From: a virus
IMG/VR virus record: IMGVR_UViG_3300046808_000076
Span: 1 to 48,017 of that record
Length of the DNA: 48,017 nt
Strand: one strand, 5' to 3'
In this document: piece by piece, positions 15,519 through 23,782 of the stretch
How positions within the stretch are numbered: the first letter of the stretch is position 1
Layout of the letters: each line of letters starts with the position of its first letter
The notes under the pieces: model-generated
Databases searched by the model: none
Seen by the model: only the letters and a program-made list of their open reading frames with translations
Told to the model about the DNA's origin: nothing
Made by a program: the position numbers and the translations under genes

Positions 15519-16745
15519 CTAATAAATCTCTCTCCACTGCATACCAACCCCGACATTAGTGCTTTGAGCGCCCAAATTTGTTGCTACAACAACATAAATC
15601 TCTGAGTTCGTACAATCATAGTTTTGAACGATATAATTCTTTTTAGCACTGGATGGGATATTGGATCCAGGGGATCCTCCTGCCTTCTGGCTTCCCTGTG
15701 TAGAAGCACCAACCCAACCATTATCGATCTCGTCGCCATCGGTAAATGCAGTAGCATCTACATTGTATTCAACTCCACTATCATCATCAACAGAAGTCCA
15801 AGTTGTTTCTGTTAACTGACTTGAATCTGGAAGTTTGATTAGACGCCATTTAATATTTTCTCCGTCACTAAACATATTTAAATTGCCCATTCGAACAATC
15901 ATTCTGTTTTGATAAGTTCTAAATGTGTTTTTAAGACGAATTGCCATAATTGGGAGAGTTGATCCTGATGTAAGAAGTCTTGGTGTGTTTGTAACTGCCC
16001 AATCTTGTCCTGCCTCTATATAACCACCCTCTGAAATTACGGTCGAACAGATTTGATCAAAATAGGCACCAGTTGTTACTCCTGTGTTCAGCATCTCACA
16101 TCGAACTGGTAAATTTGGATTACTTAAATATACTGTTGCAAGATTATTGCTATTGTTAAATTCGTGTGCAAGAACATATTGACCATCGTGCACAAATCCA
16201 CATCGAACGCGACCAACACCCAACCACTGAAAGTCCATCCATATTAGCTGTGTCTTTGTTATATCAATATTGAATCCACTTGGTCCTGTTCCATCACATT
16301 TATCTTCACTCCATTGACTCTGCGCAGTTCTTCTCTCTGTGGGAGCACCAGTAACATAACTTCTAACTACCCAAGTTAATGTCCCGTTTCCTGCCTGCTC
16401 TAAAAAAATTCCATTATTATCATCAAAATAACCAGTACGTTTAGTTACATTAGCAGTAGCTGCATAAAAATTAAAACTAGAAAGAATTACCTGACTTTTC
16501 CCAGGCATATAATGATGATAAAATTTTGTTTGGTGAACAATTCTACTTGATGGATTAGAAGTTGTTGACAATCTAGCGCATGCTTGATTTACTTGAAATG
16601 CGACGTCCCCACCATTAACTTTATAATCAATAAAGTTTGGATCTAATCCATATACATGCTTGTAATCACCAAGCGTATATGGCATACTGACACGTCCACG
16701 ACCAAACGCATCAATGTTTTGTTCTTCTTGAAATAAATACGTCAT
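15519..16745 (-). CDS. Virion structural protein, likely fibre or adhesin
   Basis: A 408-residue beta-rich protein with patterns common in marine T4-like phage structural proteins: RVSMPYTLGDYKHVYG at the front, ARLSTTSNPSSRIVHQTK, TKRTGYFDD, and LGVGRVRCGFVHDGQYVLAHEF in the centre. The C-terminal third is rich in Gly, Ser and Asn. The central jelly-roll-like part suggests a host-recognition or fibre-associated lectin domain. I use ATG 16745, which overlaps the preceding stop as ATGA and has GGAG ahead of it, instead of the in-frame ATG at 16757. It is co-transcribed with the coiled-coil fibre-like gene upstream. Confidence 0.7.
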   Translation of the reverse strand: MTYLFQEEQNIDAFGRGRVSMPYTLGDYKHVYGLDPNFIDYKVNGGDVAFQVNQACARLSTTSNPSSRIVHQTKFYHHYMPGKSQVILSSFNFYAATANVTKRTGYFDDNNGIFLEQAGNGTLTWVVRSYVTGAPTERRTAQSQWSEDKCDGTGPSGFNIDITKTQLIWMDFQWLGVGRVRCGFVHDGQYVLAHEFNNSNNLATVYLSNPNLPVRCEMLNTGVTTGAYFDQICSTVISEGGYIEAGQDWAVTNTPRLLTSGSTLPIMAIRLKNTFRTYQNRMIVRMGNLNMFSDGENIKWRLIKLPDSSQLTETTWTSVDDDSGVEYNVDATAFTDGDEIDNGWVGASTQGSQKAGGSPGSNIPSSAKKNYIVQNYDCTNSEIYVVVATNLGAQSTNVGVGMQWREIY

Positions 16746-17563
16746 ACTATTCTCCACCCATCTCTATAAATCATTTGAATACCACCATTATCAATCCTTA
16801 ATATAAATCCATCAGGATCATTATCAACATTACCATGAACGATAATAGGAAACTTAGAACAACGACCTGATTCATCTTTAATAATAACATATCTACCATT
16901 TTTTGCAGTTGCTGGCATTGTTATTGTCACTATACCTGGATAGTTAACTCCAATATAATAATCTCTTCTTCCAACTGTATACGTTGGTGTTGTGACTAAT
17001 GTTGTTTGATGATCCAAAGTAATAACATCTGCTGCGCCACTTCCTGGTCCAGCATTTTGAATCTTTCCAATCCACTGCTCTAAAAATTTAATCTTTTTAT
17101 TGATTAAGGTTAAATCATTCTCTGATGTATTGTCAACTGTTGTTTTTGGTGTAGCTAACCACTTATCTAAATCTGCCAATGGCAAAGCTGGAACAATTTG
17201 CTGGGGTGGTGGAATCTCTCCAATTGGAGTCGGAAGAGAGACCACTTCAGTTAAAACCTTTTCTTCCTCTTTAGGCTGTTCCTTTATTTGTTCTTGTATT
17301 ATTTCTTCTTTCTGTTTCTTTAAAGAAGCAAGTTCAGAGAATAAAGAATCGAGATCAGTTTCAACTGACTCGCGAACTTTTTCTGCAATCTTTTTATTCT
17401 TCTGAACAACAGGATCATTCGCTCGTAATTGAGCCATCTCAGAAAACAATCCCTCAAGACCAACCTGAATGTTTTCTTTTATCTCTTTAGTCTGTTTAGC
17501 GACAGGACTATTCTTTTTCGCATCAGAAACTAATTTAAACAGTTCGTTTAAATCACCACTCAT
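16742..17563 (-). CDS. Coiled-coil/fibre-type structural protein
   Basis: A 273-residue protein. It opens with two related copies of a DLxxLF...SPVAKQ / NDPVVQKNKKIAEKV helical unit (residues about 5-85), then a Pro/Glu linker, a helix ending NAGPGSGAADV, and a beta-rich C-terminal domain (TLVTTPTYTVGRRDYYIGV, then GRYVIIKDESGR) typical of phage fibre tips. AAGGA precedes ATG 17563, which overlaps the upstream stop as ATGA. Its partner gene follows with another overlap. It is probably a trimeric fibre or fibre-connector protein. Confidence 0.65.
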   Translation of the reverse strand: MSGDLNELFKLVSDAKKNSPVAKQTKEIKENIQVGLEGLFSEMAQLRANDPVVQKNKKIAEKVRESVETDLDSLFSELASLKKQKEEIIQEQIKEQPKEEEKVLTEVVSLPTPIGEIPPPQQIVPALPLADLDKWLATPKTTVDNTSENDLTLINKKIKFLEQWIGKIQNAGPGSGAADVITLDHQTTLVTTPTYTVGRRDYYIGVNYPGIVTITMPATAKNGRYVIIKDESGRCSKFPIIVHGNVDNDPDGFILRIDNGGIQMIYRDGWRIV

Positions 17564-18792
17564 CTTTGCCATCCTTTGATAATATCCGCACTAAAGTTAT
17601 TGCGGCTAAATTCCATTCGATCGACTATCTTCACCGCACCACCCTTTAGATGATCAATGGCAACGAATCCCTCAACACCTGTGACCTTGAACCCACTTGG
17701 AGTTTTAACGAAAGTTGCTATGTGTCCTGCCTGATTCATCTTATTGATAATTGGAAGTTTTGCATCTGCAATTGCATTTACAAGATCAAATAGTTTCTCG
17801 ATCTGCGTCTTTGGATGGTTGGCGAAAAATGCCAGAATCTTCTTACGCTTTTCTTCCTGGGCAGACTTTCCCTTCTCAGTTTTCTTAGACTCTATCTCTT
17901 TTTGATATTTATCATAGATGTAGTGGAACAATCCTTCAACATGTGCGCTTACATTTTCTACCTTTTCACCTGAGCGAATTTTGGTATTGTTATATGTTTT
18001 CACAAGAATCAATAAATCTTCATCCTGACTAATAGCATTTAAAGTCGCAGTGTTAATCTCTGAAAATTTAGTTTCGAGATTTGAAATAACAGAATCAATT
18101 TGTTTTGTTTCTGCCGCACTGAAGTTAGCGACGCCAGAATAATCTTTATAGTTAGCATCGTCCATCCATACAGATGAGGCATGAGTCATTTTTGTTACGA
18201 TACTTTTACCAAAAGATGCAGTCATTGTTTCAAATGATGACCCAGTATATGTTGTGTGCCATACGACACCAATCTTTGCAGTTTTAATTTTCTTGGCGAG
18301 TTCGCTGTCAAATGGAACTGCATAAACAATAGTGTTTGGATGGAAGGTTATATACTTCTCACCATTGATTGTTTGCATTTTAAGATCTGCTGATGTGAAC
18401 ATCAAGTCACCTTGATACACGCCAGACTTAATGCCAAGTTTCTTAAACTCAGTCAAAGCAATTTTAAGTTTGACTGCCAGATCACCATCGGTATCAGCAT
18501 CAATCTCTGCAGCTGTTTTATATACTTTAGGATTCTTATTGAAGACACCCTTCTTGGCGACAAAGAATTTTTTATCGCGTGGGTCAATACCAGCAAACAC
18601 AGCAGGAGCACCATCCCACTTTACGGTTGCTGTTACTTTTTTGGTAGATGTGCCTGCCAACATATCACGCAGGTCTTTAAGGAATTTAATTGCTTTGTTG
18701 ACGCCAGCTGAACCCTCATTGAACACGAGATCTTCAATGTGCTCCATGTGCACGTTTTTCTCTTCTGCAATGATAGTCTTCAACGTCTTCAT
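17560..18792 (-). CDS. Ligase-motif protein (DUF6267-like), structural region
   Basis: A 410-residue protein with KNVHMEHIEDL near the start and VKWDGAPAVFAG at 57-68. Lys58-x-Asp60-Gly61 has the form of the nucleotidyl-acceptor motif I of DNA/RNA ligases, and downstream strands (GVYQGDLMF; VEGFVAI) could be the later ligase motifs. Proteins of this type, which I associate with DUF6267, are widespread in T4-like marine phages beside structural genes. The promoter at 18799-18827 would start transcription almost on the ATG, so translation may be leaderless or begin at the internal ATG 18747. Ligase activity is not shown. Confidence 0.65.
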   Translation of the reverse strand: MKTLKTIIAEEKNVHMEHIEDLVFNEGSAGVNKAIKFLKDLRDMLAGTSTKKVTATVKWDGAPAVFAGIDPRDKKFFVAKKGVFNKNPKVYKTAAEIDADTDGDLAVKLKIALTEFKKLGIKSGVYQGDLMFTSADLKMQTINGEKYITFHPNTIVYAVPFDSELAKKIKTAKIGVVWHTTYTGSSFETMTASFGKSIVTKMTHASSVWMDDANYKDYSGVANFSAAETKQIDSVISNLETKFSEINTATLNAISQDEDLLILVKTYNNTKIRSGEKVENVSAHVEGLFHYIYDKYQKEIESKKTEKGKSAQEEKRKKILAFFANHPKTQIEKLFDLVNAIADAKLPIINKMNQAGHIATFVKTPSGFKVTGVEGFVAIDHLKGGAVKIVDRMEFSRNNFSADIIKGWQR

Positions 18793-18798
18793 ATAACT

Positions 18799-18827
18799 AT
18801 TATACCTGATTTTTGCATTAAAGTAAA
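18799..18827 (-). promoter_or_regulatory. Strong sigma70-like promoter before the ligase-motif gene
   Basis: On the minus strand TTTACT, a 17-base spacer and TATAAT lie only 6 bases before ATG 18792. The block shares its -35 context (TTTACTTTAAT) with the promoter at 42474-42502. Confidence 0.75.
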
Positions 18828-18829
18828 GT

Positions 18830-18856
18830 AATAACCCTGAACATTGTAAGGTTATT
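18830..18856 (-). terminator. Hairpin AATAACC...GGTTATT
   Basis: A 7-bp AATAACC/GGTTATT stem with a 13-base loop overlaps the stop codon of the upstream gene and abuts the next promoter. The same AATAACCCT-type arms recur at 35419 and 42505. Confidence 0.5.
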
Positions 18857-19586
18857 AAATTGTGACTATTACTGCTGTTGATGGAACTTTATCTGTTACA
18901 ACTATTCTTCCTGCAGAATCTCCGCGAGAGGGAGATTTTCCATAAATTTTTGGTGTTCCATCTTTATCTTTTGAAGCAGGATCGAATCTTTGATCTTCTC
19001 TTCTCGCTCGAAGTCTAAAGTACAATTCATGAGATTTGGCGTACTCATCTGCTTTTATTAGAGAACCATTTAGTTTTATAGTATTTGTTTTAGCATCATA
19101 TGGTCCAGAAACAGTCATTGGTCCAATGTACATGTAATCAATTGGTCCGCCCATAGCTACATTACCAACAACTATCTTTAACTTTGGTGCAGCGCTAATC
19201 TTACCAAATACATCTGGAACTTTATCACCAACACTTAACATTTTATTTAATTTGTTAAATGCTTCTGTCATAAATCTCTTCGCTATTCCTGGCACCGCAA
19301 GTTCTAGTCCACGAAGTCCTCCACCAGCGAGTGAGGGAGCAGACTCTCCTTTTAAAGAGCAGTTTATTTTCTTTATTGTATTGCCAGATTTGACATGAAT
19401 CACGACGTCAGTATATGGTTCTGAACCAGTCAACTGTCTACCAGTATATTTCTCAGCATGAATCACACCAGAGATTTTAGTTTTACCTGCTACTAGTGTT
19501 ATTGGATTTTTTGCGTTCTTTTTTACTGCGTCTGTTATCGCTTTAATGACGCCATTTTCTTGTCGTTCAGCAGATGCGCCAGCCAT
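18855..19586 (-). CDS. Conserved hypothetical protein in the structural region
   Basis: A 243-residue Lys/Gly-rich protein with alternating beta strands. A basic, ordered N-terminal part (KNPITLVAGKTKISGVIHAEKYTG) is followed by KINCSLKGESAPSLAGGGLRG and a MTEAFNKLNKML helix. The C-terminus (YFRLRARREDQRF, SPSRGDSAGRIVV) is basic and may bind nucleic acid. I do not recognise the family. It has a good ribosome site (GGAG before ATG 19586) and a late-promoter-like octamer 28 bases before the start, so late expression with virion genes is likely. Confidence 0.65.
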   Translation of the reverse strand: MAGASAERQENGVIKAITDAVKKNAKNPITLVAGKTKISGVIHAEKYTGRQLTGSEPYTDVVIHVKSGNTIKKINCSLKGESAPSLAGGGLRGLELAVPGIAKRFMTEAFNKLNKMLSVGDKVPDVFGKISAAPKLKIVVGNVAMGGPIDYMYIGPMTVSGPYDAKTNTIKLNGSLIKADEYAKSHELYFRLRARREDQRFDPASKDKDGTPKIYGKSPSRGDSAGRIVVTDKVPSTAVIVTI

Positions 19587-19612
19587 TTATCACTCCATTA
19601 CTTGATAAACAA

Positions 19613-20332
19613 CTATTTATGCTTACGTGACAAACGAACTTGTTTCTTATATTTGCGATCCCATTTCATTACCTGTTGCATGATCTTTGGAATGGCATGA
19701 TTGTTTCGATAGTCGTAGTTGAAAGTGCGCAAAACATAATTCATATTCTTTGAATCTGCTTTGGACTTATTGGAACGGGAGATTAAAACTTCTGTTGGAA
19801 TGTTTGGTTTGTTGTTGCGATAGTCGAAGAATATACAATGAGCATATGCTTGTATCTCATCAAACTCTGAGAGATACTTTCTCTCTTCATTCTTCTTTCT
19901 TTGCTTGACTGTTTTGTATGGGAGAACATAACCTGACCACTCTCCATCTCTGCGATCGAACTGCATGAAGTGTATTAACTCATGCATCTGGATCTGTATC
20001 AGTCTATACTTAAATTTATCCCACGTGATTTCTGTGAAGGGGAATCTATCGTAGTAATCCGTGTAGATATGGATACCGATCTGACGTGGCTCTGGATCAT
20101 ACTCACCACCTATCCCGACGTAGGTTAGATAGCACTTGGCTTTGGATTTCTCTTGGCGGAACTCAATCTTGGTTCGCCACTTTTTGAAGTAGTTGATTAA
20201 TCCCCTGGAATCATTACGATAGTTATCTAGATCGTTCCAGATCTTTGCGGGAATAAATTTGGCTCTGAATGGACGCTCGTGAAAATTGAGCATCTCTATC
20301 CAGTCGTAGTCTAGCGTTTCTAGGAATTTCAT
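19613..20332 (-). CDS. Putative zinc metallopeptidase-like protein (HExxH)
   Basis: A 239-residue aromatic-rich protein. HELIH at 117-121 fits the zincin HExxH site, and SEFDEIQAYAH about 35 residues on offers Glu156 or Glu159 as third zinc ligand, a spacing used by gluzincin-like peptidases. A basic C-terminus (KYKKQVRLSRKHK) ends the protein. No signal peptide is present, so it should act in the cytoplasm or in the particle. It follows the kinase gene by 26 bases and precedes late structural genes. The peptidase call rests on the motif alone; a structural role is possible. Confidence 0.6.
   Translation of the reverse strand: MKFLETLDYDWIEMLNFHERPFRAKFIPAKIWNDLDNYRNDSRGLINYFKKWRTKIEFRQEKSKAKCYLTYVGIGGEYDPEPRQIGIHIYTDYYDRFPFTEITWDKFKYRLIQIQMHELIHFMQFDRRDGEWSGYVLPYKTVKQRKKNEERKYLSEFDEIQAYAHCIFFDYRNNKPNIPTEVLISRSNKSKADSKNMNYVLRTFNYDYRNNHAIPKIMQQVMKWDRKYKKQVRLSRKHK
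19614..19621 (-). promoter_or_regulatory. T4-type late promoter element
   Basis: CATAAATA fits the NATAAATA late -10 consensus of T4-like phages. It lies 28 bases before ATG 19586 and overlaps the stop codon (TAG) of the metallopeptidase-like gene. Confidence 0.5.
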
Positions 20333-20358
20333 TTTACATCCCAGAAAATTGTGGTGTT

Positions 20359-20898
20359 TTAGGTTAAATTTTTCTCCAAAAACTCCAGAATTTTCCCTTG
20401 TTCCTCTAAGTTGGTGTTGGAAAACTCAGTGATATAGGGCATTATCTCGAAATTAGATAGTATATTACTATATTTAGTCTCCCTTCCTTTTAAGAACTGT
20501 TCAGATTGATCCGACCCTCTTTCTTGATACCTTTGCTCCAGGATAGCCTTCGGTGCTTTTAAATAGACTACCTGCAGATCTACCTGAGGGAGTTTCATAC
20601 AGAACTCTAGGAAGGACTGATTAAAGATCCTATCGCCCTCGAATAGGATATTAGACTTACAGTCGCTGACAAATTCTTGGGCTATGGGTTGAACTGCCAT
20701 CGATAGTCGATCGGTTCCAGCAAAGGTCTCGCCTTCCTCATACTTACCAAGAACATAAAGATTTAACTCCTCACAGAATAGAGCAGGAAGCATCTTCTTG
20801 GGTTCGCATTTATTCCACTCATATGAGAGCATAAACTCTCTAAACAGAGTGGTCTTACCAGTTCCAGGAGATCCACCAACAGCAACAATCTTTCTCAT
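20359..20898 (-). CDS. P-loop kinase, 5-hydroxymethyluridine-DNA-kinase-like
   Basis: A 179-residue P-loop NTPase. Walker A is GGSPGTGKT at residues 8-16. GTDRLSMAVQP and ILFEGDR follow, then a lid-type RYQERGSDQSEQFLKGRETKY segment rich in Arg. This pattern resembles the phage 5hmU-DNA kinases (HMUDK) of thymine hypermodification, and less closely polynucleotide or nucleoside kinases. It overlaps the helical protein gene upstream as ATGA and is the third gene of the operon that starts at the promoter 23234-23262. Substrate is inferred from sequence pattern and neighbours: 5-hydroxymethyl pyrimidine in DNA is my first choice, a free nucleotide the second. Confidence 0.6.
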   Translation of the reverse strand: MRKIVAVGGSPGTGKTTLFREFMLSYEWNKCEPKKMLPALFCEELNLYVLGKYEEGETFAGTDRLSMAVQPIAQEFVSDCKSNILFEGDRIFNQSFLEFCMKLPQVDLQVVYLKAPKAILEQRYQERGSDQSEQFLKGRETKYSNILSNFEIMPYITEFSNTNLEEQGKILEFLEKNLT

Positions 20899-21914
20899 AC
20901 AAATGCCTCCAATCCATATAAAGGTTTCACTTCGTCGTCAAACATCCATTCTAACTTTTCCATTTTACCAGTATTGAGGAATGATAAGAATTTTTCTTTG
21001 TCGATACCTCTTTTGTGATCCAGTCGAAAGTCAATCGTTTCCTCTCTCGATTGCCACAAAACATCCCAGTCAATTCCATACCATCCGTCACTCTCACACT
21101 GCATAATTTCTTCTGCTTGACGATCAAGATAATATCCAAGATAACGTCCATGATGTTGCCTAAAGATCTTTTTGTACGAACAGAGACAGGTTTCCATGGT
21201 GAAGAAATCAACAACACTATTTAAATGCGGAAATCTGTTTCTAGTTTCCTCGAGGATCGATTTCGCTTCTTGTTCAAGTCTGTCATAATCTCCCGCAGTA
21301 AGTTTGACATCATAGTTGTCATCTTGTCCAATGGCGAGAAGAAGCCCATTACGATGACTGCGAGAGCCATCAAAATCATTAAGCATGAGGCTAGTAGGAT
21401 TAATCCTAATCCCAGCAGTATGCTTAAGATGCTGAAGATAAAACCAAGTGCTATAACGACCAAACTTGTGAAGCCCAGTTTTAATGCTTGCCCACAAATT
21501 GTCAAATGACTGTTCTTCTGTATCACCATAATAACTCTCCAATACCTCTCGTTGTGTTTTGTTTCCAATAAACTTCTGGTAAGATGCGAACATAGAAGGC
21601 AGATGCCCTTTGTTCCACTTGGTGTCTGTTTGATAACGCAGACGTTTGTAGTTGGCAGTATTCCACTGCTCCATTCTATCAACTGTGGCGAGTTCAAAGT
21701 CAGGGAACTCATTCATTAGAATCCATGCAGTTGGTAGATAATACGTATTGCCATAGAGCCAGCATAACCAAAGACGCTGCTCATTGTTATGTAGATATCT
21801 TTTGTTTAGATAGTTAGTGCACCAAACCGCTGGGTCGCAATCGTTAAACTTTAATGACCACGCATACCAGCGGATAAATGATTCACGTCGATTTTCTTTT
21901 AAACGGTAGTCCAT
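20895..21914 (-). CDS. Helical protein of DNA-base hypermodification type (HMUDK-helical/aGPT-PPlase/transferase group)
   Basis: A 339-residue, strongly helical, Trp/Tyr-rich protein. Notable segments are IRWYAWSLKFNDCDPAVW, WLYGNTYYLPTAWILMNEFPD and FGRYSTWFYLQHL followed by NDFDGSRSHRNG. They resemble the glycosylase-fold and helical families that Iyer, Aravind and colleagues linked to thymine hypermodification (alpha-glutamyl/putrescinyl thymine pyrophosphorylases, amino acid:DNA transferases, HMUDK helical domain). I cannot tell which family it is. It sits between a ParB-type gene (TAATG overlap) and the kinase (ATGA overlap), the arrangement expected for such a system. The exact reaction is unknown. 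Confidence 0.5.
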   Translation of the reverse strand: MDYRLKENRRESFIRWYAWSLKFNDCDPAVWCTNYLNKRYLHNNEQRLWLCWLYGNTYYLPTAWILMNEFPDFELATVDRMEQWNTANYKRLRYQTDTKWNKGHLPSMFASYQKFIGNKTQREVLESYYGDTEEQSFDNLWASIKTGLHKFGRYSTWFYLQHLKHTAGIRINPTSLMLNDFDGSRSHRNGLLLAIGQDDNYDVKLTAGDYDRLEQEAKSILEETRNRFPHLNSVVDFFTMETCLCSYKKIFRQHHGRYLGYYLDRQAEEIMQCESDGWYGIDWDVLWQSREETIDFRLDHKRGIDKEKFLSFLNTGKMEKLEWMFDDEVKPLYGLEAFV

Positions 21915-23206
21915 TAAAAGTTAATTGTTTGTTGTTTTTGGAATGAGTCGAGAACTACATACTTTATGTTACACTTTGGATGAAGACGCTTCATACCTTC
22001 TTTTAGTTTTTCTTCAGCAGATGCCCAGGAATCATGTTCAGAAATATTTCCGTGGTGTGTAACAATTAAACCTTCCCATGTATTCATACCACCCATTTTA
22101 TTAATCACCGCACCGATACCAGCATTATAAATCGCTCCTGAAGATACAGATATAACAGCAAGTTTTGGATGCTGATACTCAACATGTTTAACAATCCAGT
22201 CAAGATCTGTTTTTGAATAAGTTTGAAAATTTAATTTGGCTTGTGCGTAATTAGTTTTAATACGCTTACGTGCCTCTATAAGATTACTAGAAATTGTACT
22301 CTTTGTCCATCGTGGATGAAGAATCTCTTCACAAGTAGTTTTAAATTTATCACTATCTAATAGTACAAAGTTTCTATCCTGATCTTCTAAATTATTAGTA
22401 TACAAGTTGATAATAGCACGCTGACAGTCTTGTGGTGTGGGAGGTTTCTTAATCTGTGGATTATGGTTGGCGATAATACCGAAATGATCAATATTAGATT
22501 TTTTGTCTAGAAATTCACTGCTGTTAATATAGATAACTGGAGCAGATGTCCACCCTGCTTTAATAACTGCCTTAGAAGTATGATTCCCGTCAATAATAGT
22601 TTTAGAACCATCTTTTCCAACACAAACAATAATTGGAGAGATATTTTTTCGAGCCTCGACTGGATCATGAATCATGTTGTCAGAAATTGCGCGCACATGA
22701 TTATGATCAATCATAATTAGTCGAACCTGATTGTGTTTAAACTTTACAATCTCGCTGACTAGTTCTTCAATCACTTCATATTTTTTGTCTTTAACAGACT
22801 GCCAAAGATTATCAACTAAGTCAGTATCAACAAAATTAAATATATCAATATGTTCGACTGGATCAACTCCGTTTATCCAATCGATTCCTATTTTGGCTTG
22901 TTCATCAGTAATTATTTTATAGTCTTGAATCCCAGCGCCACCACCATTTGATCGATTATAAAATTTATTATTACGTCGAGCATCACCATATTTAAGCAGT
23001 TTGCGTTCCATGGTAATAGCTGTAATTTTATCACCACGATAAAGAATTGAACGACGAAGTAATCCAAGAGACCATGCTTCTTTTAACTCTTGGTCCTCAG
23101 AAGAAAATACATAGCCGTCATTCACATCGGAATTCTTTCGAAATCCGATATACATTTTTCCATTATTAATATTTCGCCAGCCATAAACAAATGCTTCAAA
23201 AATCAT
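21914..23206 (-). CDS. GIY-YIG plus ParB-like fusion protein
   Basis: A 430-residue two-part protein. Residues 1-95 resemble a GIY-YIG nuclease, with FVYGWRNINNGKMYIGFRK at the two half-motifs. Residues about 160-230 carry a ParB/sulfiredoxin-like fold, with the phosphate-binding type loop IIDGNHTSKAV around Asp206-His209. The rest (KPPTPQDCQRAIINLY; SVSSGAIYNAGIGAVINKMGG) is unassigned. ParB-like domains can act as CTPases or nucleases and occur in phage DNA-modification loci. GGAGG precedes ATG 23206, directly behind a strong promoter. A role in recognising or cutting unmodified DNA is possible but speculative. Confidence 0.7.
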   Translation of the reverse strand: MIFEAFVYGWRNINNGKMYIGFRKNSDVNDGYVFSSEDQELKEAWSLGLLRRSILYRGDKITAITMERKLLKYGDARRNNKFYNRSNGGGAGIQDYKIITDEQAKIGIDWINGVDPVEHIDIFNFVDTDLVDNLWQSVKDKKYEVIEELVSEIVKFKHNQVRLIMIDHNHVRAISDNMIHDPVEARKNISPIIVCVGKDGSKTIIDGNHTSKAVIKAGWTSAPVIYINSSEFLDKKSNIDHFGIIANHNPQIKKPPTPQDCQRAIINLYTNNLEDQDRNFVLLDSDKFKTTCEEILHPRWTKSTISSNLIEARKRIKTNYAQAKLNFQTYSKTDLDWIVKHVEYQHPKLAVISVSSGAIYNAGIGAVINKMGGMNTWEGLIVTHHGNISEHDSWASAEEKLKEGMKRLHPKCNIKYVVLDSFQKQQTINF

Positions 23207-23233
23207 ATATCAACTCCTCCATAATATAACTCT

Positions 23234-23262
23234 ATTATACTACAGAAATGAATTTAAGTCAA
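23234..23262 (-). promoter_or_regulatory. Sigma70-like promoter of the ParB-helical-kinase operon
   Basis: TTGACT, a 17-base spacer and TATAAT on the minus strand, 28 bases before ATG 23206. The -35 box lies inside the 3' end of the GNAT gene, so this operon can be switched on independently of the upstream one. Confidence 0.8.
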
Positions 23263-23782
23263 CACTTTCTTGCACCGTGTAGGACGAAGCCAGACTTCCC
23301 TTCCGACCGCTGTATAGTGCTTTCCTGATCACAGGATCGTTCTCATCGTATATTCCAGTGGCATAGTCTTTGCTTGCAACTTTGAACATAGAAAGACTGC
23401 AACCAGACTTCTGTTTACCCCAAAACTTGATGCCACATTTCTCATAGAATTGAACCGCATCTGGCTCTGCAGAAACTCTAAAGTAAACTGCTCCAGATGC
23501 TATTGCATGCGTTAAGGAAAAGTCAGTGAGTGCTTTACCGACTCCCCTTCCCCTATGTTTATAGAATGTATGAAGTAGTTGTAGATTGGCTACCTTTGGA
23601 TCTTTTTTAGATACGGTAGTTATGATTGCGCCTAACAATTCTCCATTATCCCATGCACCCATACAGCAGTCCCACTGTTCTTGCATGTTTGCTTTGGCAA
23701 CGAAAGTCTTGGCGAAGTTATCCGCTTTGTGGTCAGATATTTGAGATATGAATTCTTCTTTAGTGCACTTATGCAACTTCAT
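23240..23782 (-). CDS. GNAT-family N-acetyltransferase
   Basis: A 180-residue protein. Acetyl-CoA binding motif A is seen as HRGRGVGKALTD, and the downstream EPDAVQFYEKCGIKFW strand-helix fits GNAT motif B. The start could be ATG 23782 or an in-frame GTG at 23806; I use the ATG because the N-terminus MKLHKCTKEEF fits the fold, although its Shine-Dalgarno is poor. It overlaps the amidoligase end by 14 bases, so it is probably translated by coupling. Acceptor is unknown: possible targets are an amino group placed on DNA, a small metabolite or a host protein. Confidence 0.85.
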   Translation of the reverse strand: MKLHKCTKEEFISQISDHKADNFAKTFVAKANMQEQWDCCMGAWDNGELLGAIITTVSKKDPKVANLQLLHTFYKHRGRGVGKALTDFSLTHAIASGAVYFRVSAEPDAVQFYEKCGIKFWGKQKSGCSLSMFKVASKDYATGIYDENDPVIRKALYSGRKGSLASSYTVQESVDLNSFL

